A stretch of DNA of 64,000 nt, taken from the NCBI GenBank assembly GCA_020425605.1, contig JAGQRH010000006.1:62001-126000 (forward strand), given 5' to 3'. Made by a program: the position numbers and the translations under genes. Below, one piece after another: positions 15,911 to 24,766 of the stretch (within the stretch, counting starts at the first letter, position 1; each line of letters opens with the position of its first letter). Below the pieces are notes generated by a model. The model was not told the DNA's origin. It saw only the letters and a list, made by a program, of their open reading frames with translations, and searched no databases. The DNA comes from Planctomycetota bacterium (GTDB taxonomy: Bacteria > Planctomycetota > UBA8742 > UBA2392).

Positions 15911-17197
15911 ATGTTTGAGCCCGGCGAAGAGACCGTCAACATGAAGGGTGATGGCAAGAATCAGCCGCTGCCAATCGGCTGGTTTGCCCTGTTCACGCCG
16001 TCCGACGCCATGGCCAAGGACCGCGGGCTGTATTTCAAGCGTCGCGGCTTGATCATTCTGGTGGGCCTGGTGGTCCTGGCCATCAGCTGGGGCTGCGGCC
16101 AATCGAAGGAATTCGTCGAGAACCTCTACGCGAACGGGTTTGGACAGGCCATCGGGCGTGGTCTGGCAACCGTCAGCGGCGTGCTGCCGACCAGTGTGGC
16201 AGAGCTGCTGATGTTCCTGGTGGGCTCGTGGTTTCTTGTGCATGCGGCGCGGGCGGCATGGTACGTCGGCTGGCGCAAGCGCCGGGCGCTGAACGCGATT
16301 GCGTGCGGCGGGCTTCATTTCGGGGCGTTTGCCGTGATCCTGCTGGCTCTCTTCTATGTCTTCTGGGGCCTCAACTACTTTCGAGCGCCACTCGTTGAGC
16401 GCCAGGATTGGCAGGAGTACGCAAAGGCTTCAAAGGATCCCGAGCAGGATCGGGAAGAGCTGTATGACCTCTGCCGCGAGCTGGTGCTTGAGACCAACCA
16501 CAACTACCTGCTCGCGACCGGCAGTGAAGACTATGAGGCCCCATCAGCACCCAAGGCCGACCTGGCCGTGATGGACGGCGAGATCGATGTCGGCTATCAG
16601 CGTGTACAGGAAGAGCTGAAGCTGGATGATTCCTTCGCCGCCTCGCGCGGACGCGCCAAGCCGGTGGCGCTTTCGGGCGTCATGAGCGTGCTGCACATCA
16701 CCGGCTTCTATTTCCCGTGGACGGGCGAGGCCAATTACAACCGTGTCCAGCCCTCATGCACGCTACCGTTCGTGATCGGCCATGAGAAGGCACACCAGCG
16801 CTGCATCAGCAGCGAGGACGAAGCGAATTTCTTCGGCTTCCTCGCCTGCAGCCGCAGCGATGACCCGTACGTCCGCTACTCGGCCTATCTGTTTGCCCAG
16901 CGCCAGCTGCTGTACGAGTTGCTGAAGCTTGAGCCCGAGCGCGCCAGAGAGCTTGTCGACCTGCGCTACCCGGGCGTGCAACGCGATATTGATGCGGTGC
17001 GTGCCTACTGGGAACAGCTTGACAAGGGCGTCGCCGGCAAAGTCGGCGAAGCCAGCCACGCGGTCAACGATGTCTACCTCAAGACCAACGGCGTCGAGGG
17101 TGGCATCGACAGCTACCTCATGAGCGCGAAGCTGCTGATCGTTTACGCACGCAAAGCCGGCGGACTGGTTTACCGGCCGCAAACGAAAGAGCCGTAG
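15911..17197 (+). CDS. DUF3810 family membrane-associated putative metallopeptidase
   Basis: 428 residues from the ATG at 15911, with an alternative ATG at 15941. Three hydrophobic segments near the N-terminus (around 46-62, 90-112 and 135-160) place it in the membrane. The C-terminal domain holds IGHEKAHQRCISSEDEANFFGFLAC around 289-313: an HExxH-type zinc motif followed by E-D-E-A-N, as in the DUF3810 family. Members are thought to be membrane zinc peptidases but are not well characterised. mnmA starts 6 bp after its stop, so the two may share a transcript. Confidence 0.75.
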   Translation: MFEPGEETVNMKGDGKNQPLPIGWFALFTPSDAMAKDRGLYFKRRGLIILVGLVVLAISWGCGQSKEFVENLYANGFGQAIGRGLATVSGVLPTSVAELLMFLVGSWFLVHAARAAWYVGWRKRRALNAIACGGLHFGAFAVILLALFYVFWGLNYFRAPLVERQDWQEYAKASKDPEQDREELYDLCRELVLETNHNYLLATGSEDYEAPSAPKADLAVMDGEIDVGYQRVQEELKLDDSFAASRGRAKPVALSGVMSVLHITGFYFPWTGEANYNRVQPSCTLPFVIGHEKAHQRCISSEDEANFFGFLACSRSDDPYVRYSAYLFAQRQLLYELLKLEPERARELVDLRYPGVQRDIDAVRAYWEQLDKGVAGKVGEASHAVNDVYLKTNGVEGGIDSYLMSAKLLIVYARKAGGLVYRPQTKEP

Positions 17198-17203
17198 CGC
17201 GTC

Positions 17204-18277
17204 ATGTCGCAGATCCTCGTCGCAATGTCCGGAGGCGTTGACTCCTCTGTCACAGCAGCCCTGCTCAAGGAGCAGGGGCATGAGATCGTCGGCCTGTTCA
17301 TGCGTAACGGTGTGACGGCCGGCAGCGCGGCGCAGTCAAACAAGCAGGGCTGCTGCTCGCTGGCAGACTCGCAGGATGCGCGATTTGTCGCGGCCCAGCT
17401 CGGCGCGCGCTTCTACGTGCTGAATTTTGCAGAAGACTTCCAGCGCGTGATCGACTACTTCGTCGATGAATACAAGCGCGGCCGAACGCCCAACCCCTGT
17501 GCGGTCTGCAACACCGACCTGAAATTCGGAAAGCTGCTCGACTACGCCAAGGCCGTCGGAGCCGAGAAAGTTGCCACGGGGCACTACTCGCAGGTCGAGT
17601 ATCGTGACGGCCGCTGGCGGCTGTTGCGAGGTGTCGATCGCTCGAAGGACCAGAGCTACTACCTGTTCGGGCTGACTCAGGAACAGCTTTCGCGCGCGCT
17701 GTTTCCGCTCGGTGGCATGACCAAGAAGGAAGCACGTGAACATGCCGCCAGACTGGACTTGAAGACGCGCGACAAGCCGGAAAGCATGGAGATCTGCTTC
17801 GTGCCCGAAGGTGACTACCGCGCGGTCGTGGCGCAGCACTCTCCAGACGTGTTGGTGCGCGGCGACATCGTCAGCACCAGCGGCGAAAAGCTCGGCGAGC
17901 ACGACGGCATAGCGGGATTCACGATCGGCCAGCGGCGCGGCATCGGCATTGCCGCACCCAAGGCGCTGTACGTCGTAAAGCTTGAGCCGCAGTCGAACAC
18001 GGTCGTGGTCGGCGATGTGGAAGACCTTGAGATCGAGCGGATCCGGGTGGCCAACCTGAACTGGATTGCATTCGAGTCACTGCCTGAAAACCACGAGTTA
18101 CGCGCAATCGTCAAGGTCCGCTACCGCCACGACGGTGAGCCGGCCACGATCATCGGCGGCAAGGACAGCGTTGAGGTTGTGTTTGATGAACCGATCCGTG
18201 CCGCCACCCCCGGCCAGTGCGCAGTATTCTATTCACCAGACTCGGACGAAGTTCTCGGCGGTGGCTGGATTGTCTAG
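17204..18277 (+). CDS. mnmA: tRNA-specific 2-thiouridylase MnmA
   Basis: A 357-residue enzyme that puts sulfur on U34 of tRNA-Lys, -Glu and -Gln anticodons using ATP. The PP-loop SGGVDSS is at 9-15. The two catalytic cysteines are C99 (NPCAVCN) and C198 (ESMEICFVPEGDY). The C-terminal part carries TIGQRRGIGI and the beta-barrel typical of the family, and the length is normal. The start ATG at 17204 follows the DUF3810 gene after 6 bp. The stop overlaps by 4 bp the stop of the convergent DUF1266 gene. Confidence 0.95.
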   Translation: MSQILVAMSGGVDSSVTAALLKEQGHEIVGLFMRNGVTAGSAAQSNKQGCCSLADSQDARFVAAQLGARFYVLNFAEDFQRVIDYFVDEYKRGRTPNPCAVCNTDLKFGKLLDYAKAVGAEKVATGHYSQVEYRDGRWRLLRGVDRSKDQSYYLFGLTQEQLSRALFPLGGMTKKEAREHAARLDLKTRDKPESMEICFVPEGDYRAVVAQHSPDVLVRGDIVSTSGEKLGEHDGIAGFTIGQRRGIGIAAPKALYVVKLEPQSNTVVVGDVEDLEIERIRVANLNWIAFESLPENHELRAIVKVRYRHDGEPATIIGGKDSVEVVFDEPIRAATPGQCAVFYSPDSDEVLGGGWIV

Positions 18278-18864
18278 AGCTGGGTCTCGTACTTCACGCC
18301 GCGGTAGTTGCTCTGCGTGAGCTGCGTCAGGTTGTCCGCGAGCGACTTCTTCGCGGACACTACCCACTCGCCTTTCTGGGAGTCCAGCGCGCCGTTCATC
18401 GCTTCGGCCACGGCTTCCCATGAAGTGTAGGCGGCTTGCAGGATCCGGCCTGCCTCAAGAGCGCGTTGCCAGGACTCTTCGGGCTTGAGATAGCCCGCGC
18501 CGGCACCGATGCGCAGCATGTTGATCAGACGGGTGCCATGCCATGCGGGGTTGGCCGACATCATCTGCTGCAAACGGTCGGCACGTGCGAGCAGGTCGGC
18601 CCGGTTCTCGATGCTCCAATCTCGCCTGAGGCTTGCCTGGCAGGCTATATCGCCGCTCGCATGGGCCGGATCACGGTAGTTGATGAAGCCAAATGCGACC
18701 TGCAGCCACGCCCTGGTCGGGTCCTTCGCGTCCTCGGCCATCAAAGCCTCAATCGCCCGGGACAGCCGCGACGCCAGCAGAAGCAAACCGCCGAACGCGA
18801 GCAGGAGCACCCCCGCTAGTGATGCAAGGACTATCAGGATGACGGTGCCGACCGAAGCAAGCAT
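18274..18864 (-). CDS. DUF1266-like protein with N-terminal membrane helix
   Basis: 196 residues. Residues 5-32 (VGTVILIVLASLAGVLLLAFGGLLLL) form one transmembrane helix. The rest matches the pattern of DUF1266: a short-helix core with RDWSIENRADLLARADRLQQMM, then INMLRIGAGAGYLKPEESWQRALEAGRILQAAYTSWEAVAEAMNGAL. This corresponds to the family's awDlgR, YIseeEaW and SWeefg stretches. The function of DUF1266 is unknown. It lies 3 bp downstream of the acyl-CoA dehydrogenase gene and is probably on the same transcript. Confidence 0.65.
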   Translation of the reverse strand: MLASVGTVILIVLASLAGVLLLAFGGLLLLASRLSRAIEALMAEDAKDPTRAWLQVAFGFINYRDPAHASGDIACQASLRRDWSIENRADLLARADRLQQMMSANPAWHGTRLINMLRIGAGAGYLKPEESWQRALEAGRILQAAYTSWEAVAEAMNGALDSQKGEWVVSAKKSLADNLTQLTQSNYRGVKYETQL

Positions 18865-18867
18865 CGC

Positions 18868-20052
18868 CTACCCGAACGCGCTGATGCCGGTAATGGCCTG
18901 GCCGATCGCGAGCGAATGCACGTCGTTAGTGCCCTCGTAGGTCTTCACGCTCTCAAGATTGCACATGTGGCGGATGACGTGGTACTCGAGGCTGATGCCG
19001 TTGGCGCCTAGCATCTCCCGCGCCGTGCGGGCGACGTCCAGCGCGATGCCGACGTTATTCATCTTGGCCATGCTGACCTGGTTGTGGTTCATCTTGCCCT
19101 CGTCTTTCAACTTCCCGAGGCGCCACGCCATCAACTGGCCCTTGGTGATCTCCGTCAGCATCTTCGTCAGCTTGTGCTGCGTGGTCTGGTGGCCGGCGAG
19201 CGGCTTGCCGAATACGATGCGCTCGGCCGCATAGTTCTTGACGATGTCAAAGCAAGCCATCGCAGCGCCAAGCGCACCCCAGGCGATGCCGTAGCGAGCC
19301 TGCGTCAGGCAGCTCAAGGGGCCTTTCAGACCCTCGGCCTTGGGCAGCATGTTTTCTTCGGGCACGCGCACGTCGCTGAAGAACAGCTCACTGGTGTTGC
19401 TTGCGCGCAGGCTGGCCTTGTGGTGCTGCTCACGTGCTTCGTAGCCTTCCATGCCCTTCTCAATGACAAAGCCTCGGATCGATTTCGGGTCGTCGCTGTC
19501 GTCGGTCTTGGCCCAGACAACGGCGATGTCGGCCATGTTGCCGTTCGTGATCCACATCTTGGCGCCGTTCAGCACCCACTCTTTGCCGTCCTTCTGGGCG
19601 CGGGTGATCATTCCGGCCGGGTTTGAGCCGAAGTCCGGCTCAGTCAGGCCAAAACAGCCGATCATTCGGGCGCTGGCCAACTCGGGCAGCCATTTGGTCT
19701 TCTGTTCGTCACTTCCAAAGGCATAGATGGGGTACATGACCAGCGCGGATTGCACGCTGGCGAAACTTCGCACGCCGGAATCCCCGCGCTCGAGTTCCTG
19801 GTTGATCAGCCCGTAGGCAATGTTGTTCATTCCGGCGCAACCGTATTGCTCCGGGAGACTTGCGCCGAGCACCCCAAGCTCACCCAGTTTCGGAATGATC
19901 TCAGTGGGGAATGTGCCTTTTTCGTAGTGGTCCTCGATGACCGGCATGACGTGGTCGTCGACAAACTCGCGGACCGTGTCGCGGACGTTCTTCTCGTCCT
20001 CGTTGAGCATGTCGTCGAGGCCGAAAAAGTCGGGACTCACGTATTTCGCCAT
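18868..20052 (-). CDS. gcdH: glutaryl-CoA dehydrogenase-like acyl-CoA dehydrogenase
   Basis: 394 residues from the ATG at 20052 (MAKYVSPDFF). An FAD flavoenzyme of the acyl-CoA dehydrogenase superfamily. Visible marks are CFGLTEPDFGSNPAGM (substrate/FAD loop), WITNG, RIVFGKPLAGHQ, and the catalytic base in NLESVKTYEGTNDVHSL with Glu at about 373. The arrangement R-H-M-x-N-L-E and ending AITGISAFG is that of glutaryl-CoA dehydrogenases (lysine/tryptophan breakdown), which oxidise and decarboxylate glutaryl-CoA to crotonyl-CoA. No other pathway gene is nearby, so substrate identity is inferred from sequence alone. The 306 bp upstream hold only the control region of the ribbon-helix-helix gene. 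Confidence 0.85.
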   Translation of the reverse strand: MAKYVSPDFFGLDDMLNEDEKNVRDTVREFVDDHVMPVIEDHYEKGTFPTEIIPKLGELGVLGASLPEQYGCAGMNNIAYGLINQELERGDSGVRSFASVQSALVMYPIYAFGSDEQKTKWLPELASARMIGCFGLTEPDFGSNPAGMITRAQKDGKEWVLNGAKMWITNGNMADIAVVWAKTDDSDDPKSIRGFVIEKGMEGYEAREQHHKASLRASNTSELFFSDVRVPEENMLPKAEGLKGPLSCLTQARYGIAWGALGAAMACFDIVKNYAAERIVFGKPLAGHQTTQHKLTKMLTEITKGQLMAWRLGKLKDEGKMNHNQVSMAKMNNVGIALDVARTAREMLGANGISLEYHVIRHMCNLESVKTYEGTNDVHSLAIGQAITGISAFG

Positions 20053-20229
20053 GGCCGTATCTCTCGCGTCTGTTGATGCCGCCGCTGTCCAGTCGGCAAC
20101 ATAACAGTGGGTACGGGGAGCCACAACACGAGGACGAGCAGTAGCACCATCCCCATCATTCGGTTTTGGGCGTGCCCACGACGGTCAACTCCGCCGCCAC
20201 AATCACAGGTGAGTTAGTCAGCTCATCCT

Positions 20230-20272
20230 TGCATCACAACGCAATATGTTGCGTTGTAATACTTTGCATCAC
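20230..20272 (+). promoter_or_regulatory. palindromic operator candidate upstream of the RHH gene
   Basis: ACAACGCAA (20236-20244) and TTGCGTTGT (20249-20257) form a perfect 9-bp inverted repeat around TATG. It is flanked by two direct copies of TTGCATCAC (20230-20238 and 20264-20272). Ribbon-helix-helix proteins usually bind such repeats near their own promoter, so autoregulation of the downstream gene is likely. The rest of 20053-20358 shows nothing else. Confidence 0.55.
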
Positions 20273-20289
20273 CACAAATAGTAGAGAAT

Positions 20290-20319
20290 TTGTTTGGGCT
20301 TCGTCCCGGCCGGTATACT
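20290..20319 (+). promoter_or_regulatory. promoter of the RHH gene
   Basis: TTGTTT (20290-20295) and TATACT (20314-20319) are 18 bp apart and lie 40 bp before the ATG at 20359. The palindromic operator candidate is about 30 bp upstream of the -35 region. Confidence 0.55.
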
Positions 20320-20358
20320 GTCGGGTCGGTTTTGTATCAGCGGACTTGAATCGGGCTT

Positions 20359-20550
20359 ATGACACCACCGCCACCTAAAGAAGTACAAATCACGCTACGC
20401 ATCCCGAGTGAACTCGCGCGAATGCTCGACGATCAGGCCGAAGCAACACGCACAAATCGCAGTTGGGTCATCCGCGATGCGATTCACAAGTATTTCGAGA
20501 ATCAGCGCCGGGATGATGCGCGAAACGAAGAAGCCGCGCAGAACGACTAA
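20359..20550 (+). CDS. ribbon-helix-helix (CopG/ParD-like) transcriptional regulator
   Basis: A 63-residue DNA-binding protein. EVQITLRIPSELARMLDDQAEATRTNRSWVIRDAIHKYFE has the RHH layout: an N-terminal beta strand (VQITLRI) that enters the major groove, helix A (ELARMLDDQAEAT), and then the SxxxRDAI helix B. The tail is charged. Such proteins act as dimers, often as antitoxins. No toxin gene is beside it, since the next gene is rnr on the opposite strand, so it is either an orphan antitoxin or a stand-alone regulator. The region just upstream is noticeably AT-richer than its neighbours. Confidence 0.85.
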   Translation: MTPPPPKEVQITLRIPSELARMLDDQAEATRTNRSWVIRDAIHKYFENQRRDDARNEEAAQND

Positions 20551-20586
20551 TCGCAAAACTGACTGGTCGGTTCGTATTCACAACGA

Positions 20587-22908
20587 CTAACGTCGTTTGC
20601 GCTTTCGTCGCTCAGGCTTGCGGCGACGATCCTGCTTCTGGCGACCCCGGGACCAGGTCGGCTGTTGGGCAAACGAGCCCAGTGGTGTGAGTCGCATGCT
20701 GCGACTGCCGAGGTCGATGTTCGAGATCTCGACTTCCATCCGGTCCCCTAGCATCACCTTCCGAACACCCGCCCCCGTCTCGTAGTGGACCCAGAACTTG
20801 TGCACGTCCACCCAACCGTCCGTCAGCTCGCTGAACTCCACATATCCCTCGGCCATCAGCTCATCCAGCTGCACGATCACCGAATTGCCGGCAATGCTGA
20901 TCACCGTGCCCTGCATCGCCTCACCGATCCTTGGCAACAGCAGGCGTAGAACCTTGATCTGGTCGGCTGCCAGCTCTCCCTTGTCGGCGCGGATGCTACG
21001 CTCCGTGCAATGCGCGGCGATGTGCGGCAGGCTGAATTCCCAGCGCTCAAAACCGGGAATGCGTTTGCCGTCCCGCTTGGGCTTGCCGGCAGGCCCGTTG
21101 CTGCCGTCTGCCCAGGCAAGACCTGTCGCCTCGCGCTCCCACCTGAGGACACCGCCAACGCCCAGATACTCAGTCAACACCTGGTGCGTGAGCGTGTCCG
21201 GGTAGCGGCGAATCGGGGAGGTGAAGTGGACGTACTTGTCGAGCGCGAGCGCGAAATGCTCCTCGGGCCCCGCGTGGTAAGTTGCCCGGGCCATGCTTCG
21301 AAGCAGGGCGAAGTGGATTGCCTGGAACCCCGGCCGTGTCTTCACGTCATCGAGAAAAGCCTGCACACCACCGGGCTTGTCCCAATCGGGCGGGTTGATC
21401 TTGAGTTCGTCGCAGAATTCCTCGAAGTCGTCTACCGCATCTTCGTCCGGCGCCGGGTGGACGCGACCGATGTACGGCAGGCCGCGCTCCAGAAGAAAGT
21501 TAGCCACCGCCTCGTTGCAGATCAGCATGAACTCTTCGATCAGGTTGTGGGCGATGTCGTGATGCTCGGGCTCGACGCTCGTGGCAAGCCCGGCCTTGTC
21601 CACAATCACGTGCGGCCGCGGAATCTCAAGCATCATGGCGCCGCGCTTCAGCCGTAGCTGCAGCAGCAAGTCAGCGAGCTTTCTTCCGTCGACCAGGAGC
21701 TTGTCTACAGTCTCGTCACCGCAGCTTCCCTTGCCCTCCAGCACTGGCAGGACTTCTTCGTATGTGAGGTAGCGACGCACCCGCAACACGGACTGAACGA
21801 TCTCCCGCCGCTGCAGCACGCCCGCTTGGTCGAATACCATCAGACACGACAGTGCCAACCGGTCGACGCTGTCATGCAGACTGCACAGGCCGGCCGAAAG
21901 CTCGCTCGGCAACATCGGTATCAGCTTGCCCGGCAGATATACGCTCGTGGCGCGGAAGCGCGCATCTTCGTCGAGCGCGCTGCCCGGCGAGATGTAATGG
22001 CTGACGTCGGCGATATGCACACCCAGGCGCGTACGGCCGTCCTCAAGCTGCTCGATACTGATGGCGTCGTCGTGATCCTCGGCGTCCTTTGGGTCGATCG
22101 TGATAATCGGCAGTTCGCGAAGATCAACTCGCCCTTCAAACTCTTCAGGGTCCGGGTGTGCGGGAAGTGCCTGTGCTTCTCGGAGCGCGTCAGGGTCAAA
22201 ATCGCCGGGGAAGCCGAACAGTGCGATCAGGTTGTCCAGGTCGTGTTGTGGGTTGTCGATGCTGCCGATGCTGCCCAGCAACTCCGCACGCGTGCGGCCC
22301 TTACTGTCGGGCTTGCGGTGCAGCTTGACCCGCACGACTGTGCCCGCCTTGGTGTGGTGAGTCTCGTGCGGCTGCAGGTAGGCGTAGCGGGGCAGGTTGT
22401 AGCCCTCAAGGCGCACTCGCGCCTGGCCGCTGTAGGAGTACTCGAGAATCCCCGCGGCCTCGTTCGGTCGGGAGTCGACAATGCTCAGAACCCGCCCGCT
22501 GAGGCGCTCGCGCTTGTCCCCGTCGCGTCGACCGCCACGACCTTCCTTGTACCCCGCAAGTACGAGGTCACCGTCCTGCGCGCCTTCCTCCAGGCCTGTG
22601 GGGATATCAATGGTCAGGATTCTGCCGTCGCGCGGCACCACAAATCCGCCGGGCTTACCATACCCGCGCGAGCGCCGGTACATGCCAACGGCTGCACGAA
22701 CACTGACAACCTGATAGCGCTTGCCCTTCTGGCGCTGGAGCTTGCCCGCAAAGGCAAGGGACTCGAGCCAGTCCTGAAGATCGTTCGAAGCCTCTACGCC
22801 AAGCTCCGCGGCGATGTCTTCCAGTGACCGCGGCTCTACGCAGAACGCGAGCAGCTTTTCAAGCGTGGCATCCGCAAATCGCTGCGGCTGGTCAGATTTC
22901 TCGTTCAC
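20587..22908 (-). CDS. rnr: ribonuclease R
   Basis: 773 residues from the GTG at 22908, chosen because AAAGG lies 5 nt upstream; the frame extends to 22956. A processive 3'-5' exoribonuclease that degrades structured RNA. Order of domains: an N-terminal winged helix (RSLEDIAAELGV), cold-shock domains (about 85-230), and an RNB catalytic domain. The metal-binding motif TIDPKDAEDHDDAIS is near residue 270-285 and SPIRRYPDTLTHQ lies later. A C-terminal S1 domain follows (GEAMQGTVISIAGNSVIVQLDELMAEGYV). It ends in a very basic tail. The convergent RHH gene ends 36 bp away. Confidence 0.95.
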   Translation of the reverse strand: MNEKSDQPQRFADATLEKLLAFCVEPRSLEDIAAELGVEASNDLQDWLESLAFAGKLQRQKGKRYQVVSVRAAVGMYRRSRGYGKPGGFVVPRDGRILTIDIPTGLEEGAQDGDLVLAGYKEGRGGRRDGDKRERLSGRVLSIVDSRPNEAAGILEYSYSGQARVRLEGYNLPRYAYLQPHETHHTKAGTVVRVKLHRKPDSKGRTRAELLGSIGSIDNPQHDLDNLIALFGFPGDFDPDALREAQALPAHPDPEEFEGRVDLRELPIITIDPKDAEDHDDAISIEQLEDGRTRLGVHIADVSHYISPGSALDEDARFRATSVYLPGKLIPMLPSELSAGLCSLHDSVDRLALSCLMVFDQAGVLQRREIVQSVLRVRRYLTYEEVLPVLEGKGSCGDETVDKLLVDGRKLADLLLQLRLKRGAMMLEIPRPHVIVDKAGLATSVEPEHHDIAHNLIEEFMLICNEAVANFLLERGLPYIGRVHPAPDEDAVDDFEEFCDELKINPPDWDKPGGVQAFLDDVKTRPGFQAIHFALLRSMARATYHAGPEEHFALALDKYVHFTSPIRRYPDTLTHQVLTEYLGVGGVLRWEREATGLAWADGSNGPAGKPKRDGKRIPGFERWEFSLPHIAAHCTERSIRADKGELAADQIKVLRLLLPRIGEAMQGTVISIAGNSVIVQLDELMAEGYVEFSELTDGWVDVHKFWVHYETGAGVRKVMLGDRMEVEISNIDLGSRSMRLTPLGSFAQQPTWSRGRQKQDRRRKPERRKRKRR

Positions 22909-22998
22909 AACAGCCTTTCGACAGGCCGCCATCAAAGGCAATTCGCAGCGCGACACAAGGTACCAAGCGGGAAACTGGAGACGGCCCGGGTATGGGGA

Positions 22999-24720
22999 TC
23001 AGGACCCGCCGGTCCCCGACTCCCAATCGGGGACCGCTACTCCTTCGGTGCCGGATTGCATTGCATCGAGCAGCCATGGTCGCGCTATCCATTGCTGCCG
23101 ATCCGGTGGTTCGATCTTCCGACCGCGGTCTAGCAACGCCAGACGCACCGCGGGCTCCAGCTCACTGACAAGATGGCCGTGGTAAATCAGCGGCTCCGGC
23201 TTGCGGGCCTCTGCCAACAAGGCTTCGGACAGGCGCACAGATTCTGCCAGCATCGACCCGGCCGTGGCCCCGGCCGACTCAGCCGTGCGCCGGATGACAA
23301 TCAAGGCATCTTCCGCAGCGCGCTCGGCTTCTGCGCTTCCATGCAGCATGCGCTCAACCGCCAGTCGCACCTCCAGCGGCGCGACATACTGCGCACGCCA
23401 GTGCGGCGTACCGAGCCGCGTCAGGTCTTCACTTGCCTGTCGCGCATTCGTGGCCGCCGCGTCCTGGAACCCCAGCAGCAGCAGCAACTGGCCAAACATG
23501 GCATCGAATACCGCCTTCTCGACAAGGTGACCGGACTGCAGGAACAGATCGCGCGCGCGCTGAAACCGTTGTGACGCACTTTCGAGCAACCCCAGCCGTC
23601 GCTCCAGGCTGCCAAGATTTCCCAGTCCTACGCCTTCCAGATGAAGCGCCCCCGCTGAGCGGAACAACCCGTCCGCCAGTACGCGATAGCGTCGCGCCTC
23701 GTGCAACCTGCCTTCCGACGTCAACGCCGTGGCCAGATTCGTGATCGCCGAGCCGTACCCAAGGGCATCGCCGATGTCTGAGTAGATGGCCGCTGAGCGC
23801 TCATGCTCTTGTCGGCCTTCCTCCAGCCTGCCCGACTCCCGCAAGACGGATCCAAGATGGTCGCGCGCCGTCGCCTCGCCGCCCAGGTGCCCTGTAATGC
23901 AATAGGTCTCGAGCGCCTGTCGGAAATAGTCCGCCGCGTCACCCAGCCGCCCTTGTTGCCAGCAGGAATCCCCGATGAACAACTGCGTGCGCGCGGCAGA
24001 TTGCTGATCGCCAGTACTTCTTAGCAACTCCCACGCCTGGCGCGCCGCCTCTTCACTGCGTTCCCACTGGCCGCGGGACTGCGCCACCGAGGCCACCGTG
24101 ATCAGAATGCGCGCCTGCAGGTGTGGTTCGCCACTTTCGGCTGCCGCCTTCAGCGCCGTACGGTTCAGCTCTTCCGCTTCTTCGTGTCGGCCGAGGATAG
24201 CCATGGCTTGCGCCTTGGCCGCCCAAGCTCGATTGCGGTGATCTGCGCTGCCGATGCGTTGTGCGATCTCGATCGCCTGCTCAGCGAGTGCGGGCGCTTC
24301 GTTGGGTCGCCCCGAGCGCACCAGCGTCTCGGTTGCTTCATACAGCGCGTCGAAGCGGACAAGGTCGTCCGCTAACGAGTGATTCCAGATCCGCTCGCGC
24401 AGACTTACCGCTCGAACGTTTTGCCAGTTGCGCGATTCGTAGGCCGCCGCACGGCGCAGGTAGTCTAGCTCTCGTTGCTGATAATCTTCATGGCCCGGCG
24501 TGTTGGGATCGACCGCATTGCGGGCGTGGTCGGCAAGCTCTCCGCACCATGAGTCCGCGACCTGCTGCGGAAGCTCCCGCGCCAGTTCTTCCATGATCGC
24601 CAGCGCGGCGCCGTGCAACGTCGCACGTGTCGTTGGCGGCAACAGATCGTATGCGGCGTCGCGGATTACCGCGTGTCGGAACAGGTAAGCAGTCTCAGCG
24701 GAGATAAGCACATTGAGCAC
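22999..24720 (-). CDS. stand-alone TPR protein with [12 protein letters not shown]-terminal motif
   Basis: 573 residues from the GTG at 24720, with GGGG 4 nt upstream; a GTG at 24711 is possible. The N-terminus [34 protein letters not shown] is the motif that in large ATPase/cyclase/kinase proteins joins the AAA module to the TPR array. Here the ATPase part is absent. About ten TPR-like hairpins follow (DHRNRAWAAKAQAMAILGRHEEAEELN, QLFIGDSCWQQGRLGDAADYF, GVGLGNLGSLERRLGLLESASQRF). A paralogue is at 37914-39014 and a more distant one at 40344-41921. It lies 46 bp downstream of the ABC permease gene. Function unknown, probably a protein scaffold. Confidence 0.7.
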   Translation of the reverse strand: MLNVLISAETAYLFRHAVIRDAAYDLLPPTTRATLHGAALAIMEELARELPQQVADSWCGELADHARNAVDPNTPGHEDYQQRELDYLRRAAAYESRNWQNVRAVSLRERIWNHSLADDLVRFDALYEATETLVRSGRPNEAPALAEQAIEIAQRIGSADHRNRAWAAKAQAMAILGRHEEAEELNRTALKAAAESGEPHLQARILITVASVAQSRGQWERSEEAARQAWELLRSTGDQQSAARTQLFIGDSCWQQGRLGDAADYFRQALETYCITGHLGGEATARDHLGSVLRESGRLEEGRQEHERSAAIYSDIGDALGYGSAITNLATALTSEGRLHEARRYRVLADGLFRSAGALHLEGVGLGNLGSLERRLGLLESASQRFQRARDLFLQSGHLVEKAVFDAMFGQLLLLLGFQDAAATNARQASEDLTRLGTPHWRAQYVAPLEVRLAVERMLHGSAEAERAAEDALIVIRRTAESAGATAGSMLAESVRLSEALLAEARKPEPLIYHGHLVSELEPAVRLALLDRGRKIEPPDRQQWIARPWLLDAMQSGTEGVAVPDWESGTGGS

Positions 24721-24766
24721 TATGCCCCAAGTTCGCCAGCCGGCCAACCGTGGGACGGGTACGCCT

